Origin: CAJWOS01 sp964502005
Lineage (GTDB): Bacteria; Myxococcota_A; UBA796; UBA2385
NCBI GenBank assembly: GCA_964502005.1
Contig: CAZCUX010000008.1
Span: forward strand, 124,001-188,000
Reading direction: 5' to 3'
DNA: 64,000 bases
Part shown: positions 33,849 to 41,881 of the stretch, in pieces
How positions within the stretch are numbered: the first letter of the stretch is position 1
Layout of the letters: each line of letters opens with the position of its first letter
Made by a program: the position numbers and the translations under genes
The notes under the pieces: generated by a model
Told to the model about the DNA's origin: nothing
What the model saw: only the letters and a program-made list of their open reading frames with translations
Database searches by the model: none

Positions 33849-35443
33849 CACTCGGTTGTCCCCTCTTCATCTCGGCCCGCAGAACGGGCGAGGACCTGAT
33901 ACTCCGCCACAATCCACACTTCAGACGGCGGAACCTGGGTGGCGTCAAAGACAATGGCATTGCGCCCGATGTCGAAGGAATAATCGACACCCATTTCGAG
34001 GTTTTGGAATGGCTCCGTGGCTGTCTCATCGGCGTAAAGCGCGACTTCTAGCGTGGTCTCGTTGCAGGGCTCCGTCAACACGAAATCCAAGTCGAGACCA
34101 CTGACGAGCAGGCCGAGTTCGGTCGCGATGGGCGTGAAGTCCTCATCACAAATGCTCTCGAGCGCGCCGTCCGTGCGACTCGCAAGGTCGATGTAGCGCG
34201 CGCCGTAGCTCGCCATCCCATTGGACGACTCGCACGCAGGTGCACCGGCCGACGGCGGAACATCGCGCCCGACGACGGCGCTGAAGTTCAAGATGCCGTG
34301 GTCACGATAGGCTTCGTCGCCTTTGAGCTCGGCGAAATGGGTATAATAGTCGCTGGTCGGGTCCCGTGAAAAGTCGTTTTCGTCGGACACAAAAATGATG
34401 CTCAGATTGGCATCGTCCCGCAAAAACCCACTATTGACGGTACTCAACAGGGGCTCCGACAGCGCAGCGCGCGCAGCATCTAGCCCCATTTCGATGCCCG
34501 ACCCCGTCACGCCGACGGCGACCATTTCCGAGAAAATCTCGCCGGGCCCTTCGACGTCGGGCGTGAGCACCAAGACGTTGTCGTTGAGCGTAAATCCCGT
34601 GGGAATCGCAACATCCACCGGCGCGCCCCCATTGAGGGCAACATCCAGCTCGCGCCCAACAACCAAGCGACCGTCTGCGGGGAGCACGGTGCCTGCTGGA
34701 ATCTCCGCACTGTTGCGCCCGGCGTCGCTCAACAAGTACCCCGAAAGGTCAATGTCGAAGTCCGTGAGGTTGGTCAGCTCCACCCACTCGCCCGCTACGT
34801 CCGAAGAGGCCGATGGGTCCGCGAGAAACTCAGTAATCACGATGTCGCCAGCGAGCACCGTGCCCGAGCCATCCCCCGAGCGGTGGGCATCCTCAACGTC
34901 GGTCGCGCTGGTGCACGCAGCATTTTCTGCGCCCGGCGTACCGAGGTCGCCGTCGCCAAACGCCGCCGTGGAGACACACCAGTTTGCGAAGGCGTCATTT
35001 CCGCTCGTGCTCACGCTTCCCGACGAAAGCTGCATCGAGGCGCCCGTAGGCACCGACCAAGCGGCGTCGTAGGACACGCGGTCGAGCACGCGGCCATCCG
35101 GCGCGGACAAAATAATCTCGTCGTCGCCGCCCTTCATGGCGCCCTGGTGGCCTTCCGTCTCCATATCCGTCGTGACCACGGCAATTTGCCAGTCCACATC
35201 TTCGATGCCGTCAAATGCAGCGATAAACGACTCAAAGTTCGCGGCGAGCTTATTTTGCTCCTCCGCCATCGAACAGGAGTTGTCCACCACAACCAGCACA
35301 TCGACGGTGTTTCGACGCCGCTGCTGAAACACATCTTTGTGGGTTTTGGACGAATAACTATAATCGCTACACGCGGACAGCAGCAGCACGACCGCGCTCG
35401 CGGTGACGGGCACCCCAACCAAATGACGCCAACGCCAATTCAT
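33848..35443 (-). CDS. VWA lipoprotein with an inserted, half-swapped lamin-tail domain
   Basis: A 531-residue lipoprotein (lipobox LLSAC). Residues 47-58 hold the VWA strand and MIDAS DNSCS (54-58), and a VWA continues near 305-365 with AVGVTGSGIEMGLDAA and IIFVSDENDFS. Between them, at 107-177, lies the C-terminal half of a lamin-tail domain (EIILSAPDGRVLDRVSYD ... GDGDLGTPGAEN), followed at 200-293 by the N-terminal half (IVITEFLADPS, GEWVELTNLTDFDIDLSGY). The half order is reversed from normal. It is coupled to genes on both sides. Likely metal-dependent adhesion at the surface. Confidence 0.8.
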   Translation of the reverse strand: MNWRWRHLVGVPVTASAVVLLLSACSDYSYSSKTHKDVFQQRRRNTVDVLVVVDNSCSMAEEQNKLAANFESFIAAFDGIEDVDWQIAVVTTDMETEGHQGAMKGGDDEIILSAPDGRVLDRVSYDAAWSVPTGASMQLSSGSVSTSGNDAFANWCVSTAAFGDGDLGTPGAENAACTSATDVEDAHRSGDGSGTVLAGDIVITEFLADPSASSDVAGEWVELTNLTDFDIDLSGYLLSDAGRNSAEIPAGTVLPADGRLVVGRELDVALNGGAPVDVAIPTGFTLNDNVLVLTPDVEGPGEIFSEMVAVGVTGSGIEMGLDAARAALSEPLLSTVNSGFLRDDANLSIIFVSDENDFSRDPTSDYYTHFAELKGDEAYRDHGILNFSAVVGRDVPPSAGAPACESSNGMASYGARYIDLASRTDGALESICDEDFTPIATELGLLVSGLDLDFVLTEPCNETTLEVALYADETATEPFQNLEMGVDYSFDIGRNAIVFDATQVPPSEVWIVAEYQVLARSAGRDEEGTTE

Positions 35444-36375
35444 GGAGCCACCTCCGTAGAATCCGCTGCTTGGCCCGCAGTGTCGAGCCCTTCGAGGAGC
35501 GTCGAAAGGATGGTATCGGTCACGCCCGCACTTTGCGCTTTCCACGCAAAAGAGGACAAAATAACGAGACCATTCCCCGCCGGAAAACTGACCAGCAAGG
35601 GAACATCGCGAAGCTCCAAGGCACCTTGACCTGCGCTCGACCGGAAGGTAATATCGCCGCTCATATGAACGGTGACATCTGGGCCAACGTCCATCATGAC
35701 CGACCAATACGAGAAGTCGAACGCGACCTCAAGCTGGGCCGTACCCAGCGCATCGCGGAGAGCGGGGTCGTCGACGGACGCCAGCACCGACGCATCCAGC
35801 CCCGCTTGGGCTGCATCGGGACCGTCCGCTTCATTGAGGAACGTGATTTGGTCTGGCCAAAGGTGCTCGACAAGGTCGTAGCCCCAATCGGAGACAACCA
35901 ACGAGCCACGCCGAAGGGTGAAGGCATCGACGGCGACTGCAACCTGGGGGTCAATCAGCAGAGAGTCGTCGGCTTCTACCGAGTTGTAGACGTAGGCCCC
36001 AAGCCCCCGACTGCCCGAATTGACGAAGATGGCGTCATAGTCGGCGGCCGTGGGGTCACCATCGGGGTTGGTGCCAAGCCACAAAGACTCGACTTTGGGG
36101 TTCATCACCGAGGGGTCTACGCCTTCTTCATAGATGGCTTGGTCGATATAACCTTCATAGACATCATGGAGGACGTCAAAACGGGCCAGCGATTCTTCGA
36201 CACGGTCGAAGTCGCCGGTCACGACCGCGATTTTGTCCAAGGTGATGGACTTGATTTCGTTGTCGGACTTACATCCCGCTGCCACACCGAGGCCAATCAA
36301 AAGGCCAACAGATGGGAGACGAGCCTGCATCCCGAACGCCGCAGGGGTTCGCGATTGCATATCGATTCCGGTCAT
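35440..36375 (-). CDS. Lipoprotein of unknown function
   Basis: About 311 residues with lipobox GVAAGC. The mature part resembles a GATase/DUF4159-like alpha/beta fold in places (IAVVTGDFDRVEESL, YDAIFVNSGSRG, GSLVVSDWGYDLVEHLWPD) as in proteins that carry 'golden' ligand pockets, but I cannot assign it. Possible starts are ATG 36375 (ATGA overlap with the upstream stop), 36360 or 36330; I keep the first because of the overlap. Third-from-last position in a lipoprotein operon; envelope location inferred. Confidence 0.65.
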   Translation of the reverse strand: MTGIDMQSRTPAAFGMQARLPSVGLLIGLGVAAGCKSDNEIKSITLDKIAVVTGDFDRVEESLARFDVLHDVYEGYIDQAIYEEGVDPSVMNPKVESLWLGTNPDGDPTAADYDAIFVNSGSRGLGAYVYNSVEADDSLLIDPQVAVAVDAFTLRRGSLVVSDWGYDLVEHLWPDQITFLNEADGPDAAQAGLDASVLASVDDPALRDALGTAQLEVAFDFSYWSVMMDVGPDVTVHMSGDITFRSSAGQGALELRDVPLLVSFPAGNGLVILSSFAWKAQSAGVTDTILSTLLEGLDTAGQAADSTEVAP

Positions 36376-38321
36376 TCGAGAATCATCTGTTGGACGAGGT
36401 AAATATACGAAGGAGCGGTGTTTTCCTGGTAGATGGAGTCGGGCAAGCCGAACTCCCGCCCCTCAATGTAGCTATAGGTATACAGCGGCACGGGACCCGG
36501 CGCGAAACGGCTCATTTCGCTCGCGAGCATCGTGTGTTCGCCGTCGTCCCACGGGTAAGCCCCGCCCCATCCCGAGTAGCCTTCCCGCGACATCGGGCCG
36601 GGGGAGCGCTTCGTAAAGATGCTGAAGACGAAGATGGCGTCGGGGTAAGTGCCCGCGGGGGTCCACCGGAAGTCGAAGTCGGAGGTGCGGTCGTGGGTAT
36701 AGTTGCCCCAGAGGTCCGGGTAGGTCCACTGCCAGTCCGCGGGAACGGTCGGCTGCACGTCCTCGATGAGGTACTCGGGGATGCCCGCCGGGTCGCCTTG
36801 GGTGTGGAGGTCGTAGAGATTGTCTGGGACATAGTCGGCCATCGTGAGGTTTTGGCCTTCGTAGACAATCATCCCCGACGCTGCATCGACCGTTTTTACG
36901 AGAGTGACGATGTTTGCGTCACTTTCGAGCCACACAAAATCGCCCGCCGACAAGGTGGTCGGAGGCGGGCAGTCCATGGTGCCATTGCCAACGGTTCCAC
37001 CCGAAGATGGCGGGAACTCCTGCACGCCGTTGTCGTCGTACGGCGAAGGCTCGTTTCCTTCTGGCATCGGCCCGCTGCTCATGCACAGCATGAGGTCCAG
37101 GCAGTCCTTGTCCTTGCAGTCGACGAAGCCGTCGCCATCGTTGTCGATTTCGTCGGAGCACTCCGACGCGATAACTTCCGTGCCCGCATCGTTCATGCCC
37201 TCTTGGGGACGCGGGCAAGGGGGGTCGAGGGGAATGAAGAAAATGCAGCGTGCAACGACCGCTTCGCGCAGTTCACCGGTTTCGTTGACGCGCTCCCGCA
37301 CGACATAAAAGGAGAGGTCGACGGCCACATCGCGAATATCGAAGCCACCGCCGACGACCTCGAAGGCATCGGGGATACGAACCCCTTCGCCCGCGATGTT
37401 GATTTGAACGTCCCGGTCACCGAGCGAAGCAGCGCTCGACAAGGTCATGCGGCCATAGAGGTTTTCCGCATCCAAGACGGTGATGCTGTCGACGACGATG
37501 TCGGGGTTGTCGCCAAATTGGTCCGAGAAGGTGAGGCGGGGCGAACCAGCGAGGAAGTCGGTGCCGCGCGCGCGAACGGTGAACTCGACGGTGTCGCCTT
37601 GCTCGGCGATGGGTGGGTCAAACGAGGCCGCAAGCGCCACGCGGTCGACCTTGAACCCATCCCATGCGGTCGTGCGACTTCCGCCGCCATTGTCCATCAC
37701 GACGTTTCGCCAACCTGGCACGGTATCGGTCTGCACCGACACCGTTGCCTGGGCCAAAGAATCGGTCAACACAGTGAAGTCAAGCACATCGACGCCGTCA
37801 CCAAAGCTCGGCCAGGTGGTGCCCGCCTGCCACTCGGTGTTTCTGCCCACGAGGTCGATTTGCAGCGTTTCTCCCAGACGGGCGCCGTCGGGATGAATGT
37901 CGAAGCTGTCTTCCACCACCGCAAAGCCGGCAGGGATAGTCAAGGTGCGACTGCCGCTTTGAATCGTGATGTCGCGGCTTCCCAATGCGGCGGCGTCGGC
38001 AATGGTGATGTTGGCCCGCGCGGTCCAGCCGTCGTCCACATTGACCAAGTCGACGCTGATTCCTTCGCCCAAGTCTACCGAAGTGCCGTCAAACGAGAAG
38101 GTCGACGAAGACGCGCGAAAGGTGAGCTCCACCGAAGTGCCTTGCCCACCTTCAGGCGGCCAGGATTCCAACGCGGACGACGCGGAACCATCGGTAGCCG
38201 CGCTCGTATCGGACTTGTTGGAGTCGCCCCCGCACGCCGAACAGGTGACGACGCCGCCGAGCAACAACGACAAACCCGGTGAGTAGGACCGAGAGAGCGC
38301 TGATGGTAGTCGGACATTCAT
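36372..38321 (-). CDS. IPT/Ig-repeat surface lipoprotein, first of operon
   Basis: A 649-residue lipoprotein (signal with VVTCSAC). Three to four tandem beta domains follow at about 50-350, each with a segment like SRDITIQSGSRTLTIPAGF, GWRNVVMDNGG or LGDRDVQINIAGEGV, resembling IPT/TIG or TonB-plug-like Ig folds. A Ca-binding type motif ECSDEIDNDGDGFVDCKDKDC lies near residue 380, common in myxobacteria. The C-terminal 230 residues are unassigned. GAGG precedes ATG 38321. It begins the operon of five lipoproteins. Confidence 0.75.
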   Translation of the reverse strand: MNVRLPSALSRSYSPGLSLLLGGVVTCSACGGDSNKSDTSAATDGSASSALESWPPEGGQGTSVELTFRASSSTFSFDGTSVDLGEGISVDLVNVDDGWTARANITIADAAALGSRDITIQSGSRTLTIPAGFAVVEDSFDIHPDGARLGETLQIDLVGRNTEWQAGTTWPSFGDGVDVLDFTVLTDSLAQATVSVQTDTVPGWRNVVMDNGGGSRTTAWDGFKVDRVALAASFDPPIAEQGDTVEFTVRARGTDFLAGSPRLTFSDQFGDNPDIVVDSITVLDAENLYGRMTLSSAASLGDRDVQINIAGEGVRIPDAFEVVGGGFDIRDVAVDLSFYVVRERVNETGELREAVVARCIFFIPLDPPCPRPQEGMNDAGTEVIASECSDEIDNDGDGFVDCKDKDCLDLMLCMSSGPMPEGNEPSPYDDNGVQEFPPSSGGTVGNGTMDCPPPTTLSAGDFVWLESDANIVTLVKTVDAASGMIVYEGQNLTMADYVPDNLYDLHTQGDPAGIPEYLIEDVQPTVPADWQWTYPDLWGNYTHDRTSDFDFRWTPAGTYPDAIFVFSIFTKRSPGPMSREGYSGWGGAYPWDDGEHTMLASEMSRFAPGPVPLYTYSYIEGREFGLPDSIYQENTAPSYIYLVQQMILE

Positions 38322-38976
38322 GGAGACCTCGACAGTTCGATGGGGAACGCCGGTGGGCAGAGGTTGGCGGATACAGTGCTGCGCGGAGATTATAGCCCCA
38401 AACGGGGACCATGCGCGGCCCTGACCGTCAAACATGCAGCAGAAGAACAAGATATCGGCTGTTCGCCGCGTCCCTTGCGAAACCCCACCGCGCACACGCC
38501 GAAGCCGTCGCGATTGCTGCGGACGCAAGGATGGCGCGCGATCGGGATTGTCCCCACCGCCAGCGCTGCGCCGACCTGGCTGCTTCGCGCGCGGATTTCA
38601 CGACCGAATGTGTGGATTGGGTGACGGTGGCCATTCTCCCGATGGGCCCAAGAGATGGCATCCGGAAAAAAAACGCGTCTTGCCCGTTTCCCTTTGCCAA
38701 ATCGGTGCGCAAGTGCACGGGCGTTCGCGAGATGGGCGACGCATTCTCCTGACCTCCGCACTCACTAACTCCAAAAAAGGGATATAGTCGAGCTTCTTAC
38801 GCAAATGCGCTAGGCGTTCATGGCTCGATACGCAGGCGGCTCCCCCGTCATTCGAAGCGCAAACCCGAATTTCTGCACACGCAGGCGCCTACGCGACGGG
38901 CTATTTTGAAAATTCGGACCCTGAACCGGGCGTTCGCCCCCTTCCCTTGACCCGTTCATCCACGAGATCTCAACCG
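38322..38976. promoter_or_regulatory. Divergent region between lipoprotein operon and thioredoxin-like gene
   Basis: A 655-base region. On the minus strand TATAAT (38389-38394) lies about 70 bases before the operon start, with a CCCC-GTTT-GGGG hairpin immediately upstream in place of a clear -35 box. On the plus strand TATAGT (38783-38788) is a weak candidate for the thioredoxin-like gene. Frames up to about 113 codons exist on both strands but show no domain, RBS or codon pattern, and I do not call them. Confidence 0.5.
38389..38394 (-). promoter_or_regulatory. TATAAT -10 box of the five-lipoprotein operon
   Basis: A perfect TATAAT on the minus strand, preceded by the hairpin CCCCGTTTGGGG. 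No consensus -35 at 17 bases upstream was seen, so an activator or alternative sigma factor may be needed. Confidence 0.5.
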
Positions 38977-39732
38977 ATGCCAACCCTTCGCACTGCCCTT
39001 CTCGCTTCTGCTCTCCCCGTATTGTCGCTTGGCTGCGCCACCGCAGAACAGCACCAAGCGCTCGAGCAGAAAGTCGCCGACCTCGAAAAGCGGATTGAAA
39101 CCCTCGAGAGCCGCCCTGCCGCCGCTGGCAAGCAAGCTCCCGCCGTTGACCCCAAGCTCGAAGAAGAAGCCCAAGCCATCTACAAGTCCATGACGGAGTT
39201 TATCGACGTCAACGACTTTGAGCAGGCAAAGGCCAAGGGCGACGAGCTGAAGGCCAAGTACTCCGCCACCACCACTTACAAGCGCGCCATGAAGTCCATG
39301 TCCGAGCTGGAAGTGATTGGTCGCCCCGTAACCGCCGAATGGTCGAGCAACGTCGAAACGTGGTTCCAAGGCGAAGGCTCCGTCGACCTGACCAAAGGCA
39401 CCACCTTGGTGGTGTTCTGGGAAGTGTGGTGCCCCCACTGCCGCAACCACATGCCCGAGCTTGTCAAGACCTATGACAACTGGCACGGCAAAGGCCTGAA
39501 CGTCGCCGCTTTCACCCGTATCACCAAGAGCGCGACCGAAGAAAAGGTCAAGGAGTTCATGGGTGAAAACAAGATGCAGTACCCCGTAGCCAAGGAAAAT
39601 GGCAAGCTCGCCACTCTGTTCGGCGTAGGCGGCATTCCCGCTGCGGCAGTCGTGAAAGACGGCAAAATCATCTGGCGCGGTCACCCCGCTCGCTTGAACG
39701 ACGACGCAATCGCAAAGTTCCTCGGCAGCTAA
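38977..39732 (+). CDS. Thioredoxin/TlpA-like lipoprotein
   Basis: A 251-residue lipoprotein (lipobox LSLGC, Cys20). Residues about 22-47 form a heptad coiled coil (EQHQALEQKVADLEKRIETL). The C-terminal thioredoxin domain begins near 113 and has the active site WCPHC (C152, C155), unlike the WCGPC of cytoplasmic thioredoxin, and the cis-proline region GVGGIPAAAV. It probably acts as a disulfide reductase or isomerase in the periplasm. It is followed by a strong terminator. Confidence 0.9.
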   Translation: MPTLRTALLASALPVLSLGCATAEQHQALEQKVADLEKRIETLESRPAAAGKQAPAVDPKLEEEAQAIYKSMTEFIDVNDFEQAKAKGDELKAKYSATTTYKRAMKSMSELEVIGRPVTAEWSSNVETWFQGEGSVDLTKGTTLVVFWEVWCPHCRNHMPELVKTYDNWHGKGLNVAAFTRITKSATEEKVKEFMGENKMQYPVAKENGKLATLFGVGGIPAAAVVKDGKIIWRGHPARLNDDAIAKFLGS

Positions 39733-39785
39733 GCCATCGCTTGTCCCCTCCCGCGGAATCCCCCCTATGCAGTGGGTTTCGCGGG

Positions 39786-39819
39786 AAGCCCTGCGTGTCT
39801 TGCCGCGCGGGGCTTTTTT
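39786..39819 (+). terminator. Rho-independent terminator of the TlpA-like gene
   Basis: AAGCCCTGCG pairs with CGCGGGGCTT (one G-U) across a 10-base loop, followed by T6. A textbook intrinsic terminator, 54 bases after the stop codon. Confidence 0.88.
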
Positions 39820-39851
39820 GTGTCACCGAGGGGCGCCGATGCACCCACGCG

Positions 39852-40592
39852 TCAGAGGCGCTCGGGCCAATGGTGCACCAAAAAGTCCAGGATGTCGGCT
39901 TCTACGTCGGGCGTGTGGTCGAGCATTTGCGAGCCATGTCCCGCGCCCGCGTACTCGGAATACTCCCACTCGCCGGGGTTGATGTCGTCGAGGTTGTCGA
40001 ACCAAAGCTGCTCGACATCGTCAGCCTGAAACAGCAACGGCGTGTGGGTGTCGGCGAGACCCTCGATGGGGGTCTGGTTTTCGGTGTAGGTTCCCCCGCT
40101 CATAAACACCATAGAGACGGGGGCAATATCGCCCTCGGCGGCCGCCCCCACGGCGTAATCGGCGGCAGACGTCGTCCCATTGGATGCGGCCACAATCGAA
40201 AACATGGCCACGTCTTGCTCGTATAAATACCGCACGGCGGCTTGCACGTCCCAAAACCCGCCCGGTCCTTCAAAGGCATCTTTGGGAGCGCCTTCAGAGT
40301 CCCCTGCTCCGCGCCGGTCAACGTTGAGAACCGTCCAACCTCTCCGTTGCATGTCAGAAATAAACTGCACCGGCCACGACTTGCGGGTCCATTGCTCGGG
40401 GTTCATGTGCAACAACACCACGGCGGGCGCCAGCGCGTCCCCGCGATAGTGGTCGGCGACCAAGCACAAGCCATCCTGCGTCGTGAGCGCGACGGCGTCC
40501 CCGCCGGTCGAGGCTGCGGCTCCTTCAGCGCAGTCCCCCTTGCCGCTACAACCGACGCCCAAGGCCCACACGCCCAACCATACCCACCTCAT
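39852..40592 (-). CDS. Alpha/beta-hydrolase lipoprotein
   Basis: A 246-residue lipoprotein (lipobox GVGC) with an alpha/beta-hydrolase fold. The nucleophile elbow is VAASNGTTSA (serine in A-x-S-x-G form), the strand-4 region reads VLNVDRRGAGDSEG, and the catalytic histidine is probably in YAGAGHGSQML. The unusual first residue of the elbow (Ala rather than Gly) is seen in some esterases. The ATG overlaps the preceding gene (ATGA), so the pair is coupled. Substrate unknown. Confidence 0.8.
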   Translation of the reverse strand: MRWVWLGVWALGVGCSGKGDCAEGAAASTGGDAVALTTQDGLCLVADHYRGDALAPAVVLLHMNPEQWTRKSWPVQFISDMQRRGWTVLNVDRRGAGDSEGAPKDAFEGPGGFWDVQAAVRYLYEQDVAMFSIVAASNGTTSAADYAVGAAAEGDIAPVSMVFMSGGTYTENQTPIEGLADTHTPLLFQADDVEQLWFDNLDDINPGEWEYSEYAGAGHGSQMLDHTPDVEADILDFLVHHWPERL

Positions 40593-41773
40593 GGCTGCTC
40601 CTTGTGGGCCCGCGCGGCCCGAAATGCTTGGTCCATGGCCCACCAAGCGGCCTCCGCTTGGGTAGACCCACTCAACGTAACGGCCAAAATCGCATCGTCT
40701 TCGGTTGACCAAGCAACCATGCTCGAAAAGCCACGAATGCCCCCCGAATGCCCAACCAGCCAGCCCGCGCCGTCGGGGGCGCGCACGAGCATCGTACCGC
40801 GTCCATAATACATCTCGATAGGGCCATCCGTGGGCATGCGGGTCCAACCGTCAAGCATCCACTCCACGGACTCGGGCGATGCGACTTGGCCCGCCAGCAG
40901 CGCGTGCCACCACGTTGCGAGGTCGTGGGCGTTCATTGCGATGTTTCCCGCACCATGGGCCGCACCGTAGTCCATCGACAAGACCTCCCGCCCGTTGGGG
41001 TCAACGCCCGGCAAGAGCTCGGGCGGTCGCATTGCCCGCTCCATCGCGCGGCTCTTTTGGAGGCCGAGCGGAAACAACAATCGCTCATTCATAAGGTCGT
41101 GAAGCTCGCGTTCGTGCTCTTGTTCGAGCAGCAAGCCCAGCAACACATAGTTGGTGTTGGAGTACGCAAACCCTGGCTGGGGGCAAGCAGTCCCACTTCG
41201 CCGCACCGCAAAGCGCACGAGGCCCTCCGGCGGCTCGGGGGGCAATCGACCACGCAGCGCGGGGAACGAATTGAAGCTGCGGTAGCCCGAGTGGTGCGTG
41301 AGGAGATGGTCGATGGTGGTAACGTCGGCCGCGGGGAGGTCGGGGAACCAACGCGAGATAGGGTCTTCGAGAGACAGGCGCCCAGCAGAGATGTCGTTGA
41401 ATATCATGGCAGCCGTGGCGGACTTTCCGATGCTGCCGATGCTGAATAGGTCTCCAAGAGACGCACCACGGGTGCCACTCCAACGTCCGGTGTCGGGGGC
41501 AATAATCGCGACGCCCAACGCCGATGCATGAGATTCGGCAAAAACGCGGTCGAGCGCAGTCTCAAGTGCATCTTGCAGCGCCGCCGGCATCCCTTGCTCC
41601 GTTGGGCCCGGCCCGACGCCGACCAATACCGCAGGTGGCGTTGGAATATCGGGCGCCATTCGAACCGACTCGACGTTCCCACAATCCGCGACCGCGCGGG
41701 CCGCAGCAGGCCCCGCCCAGAGCACCCCCCAAAGGAGCATCACGCGCGGTGTGGGTTGTAGATTGAAGACCAC
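40589..41773 (-). CDS. Serine beta-lactamase-like (class C/DD-peptidase) protein
   Basis: A protein of about 394 residues of the beta-lactamase/esterase EstB family. The catalytic S-x-x-K is SIGK (114-117), the YxN motif is YSN (204-206), and HSGG near the C-terminus replaces KTG. This last feature favours esterase or peptidase over antibiotic hydrolysis. An N-terminal hydrophobic segment suggests export. GTG 41773 leaves an Arg before the hydrophobic core; ATG 41740 is an alternative. It is coupled to the downstream hydrolase. Confidence 0.82.
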   Translation of the reverse strand: MVFNLQPTPRVMLLWGVLWAGPAAARAVADCGNVESVRMAPDIPTPPAVLVGVGPGPTEQGMPAALQDALETALDRVFAESHASALGVAIIAPDTGRWSGTRGASLGDLFSIGSIGKSATAAMIFNDISAGRLSLEDPISRWFPDLPAADVTTIDHLLTHHSGYRSFNSFPALRGRLPPEPPEGLVRFAVRRSGTACPQPGFAYSNTNYVLLGLLLEQEHERELHDLMNERLLFPLGLQKSRAMERAMRPPELLPGVDPNGREVLSMDYGAAHGAGNIAMNAHDLATWWHALLAGQVASPESVEWMLDGWTRMPTDGPIEMYYGRGTMLVRAPDGAGWLVGHSGGIRGFSSMVAWSTEDDAILAVTLSGSTQAEAAWWAMDQAFRAARAHKEQP

Positions 41774-41881
41774 CCGAAAACACCCAAAAAACGCATACGG
41801 AACACAACTTCACGCCCGCGCGACACCGGCCGAACAAGTGAACCCCGTGCCCGCGTGCGACCATAGAGCTAACCTTTCCCC

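Noticed and set aside
36312..38282. A 656-codon plus-strand open frame
   Set aside because: Antisense to the first lipoprotein of the operon; no domain or ribosome-binding site.
38411..38752. Open frames of 96-117 codons on both strands before the TlpA-like gene
   Set aside because: No ribosome-binding site, no domain, and overlapping frames on both strands suggest composition-driven openness.
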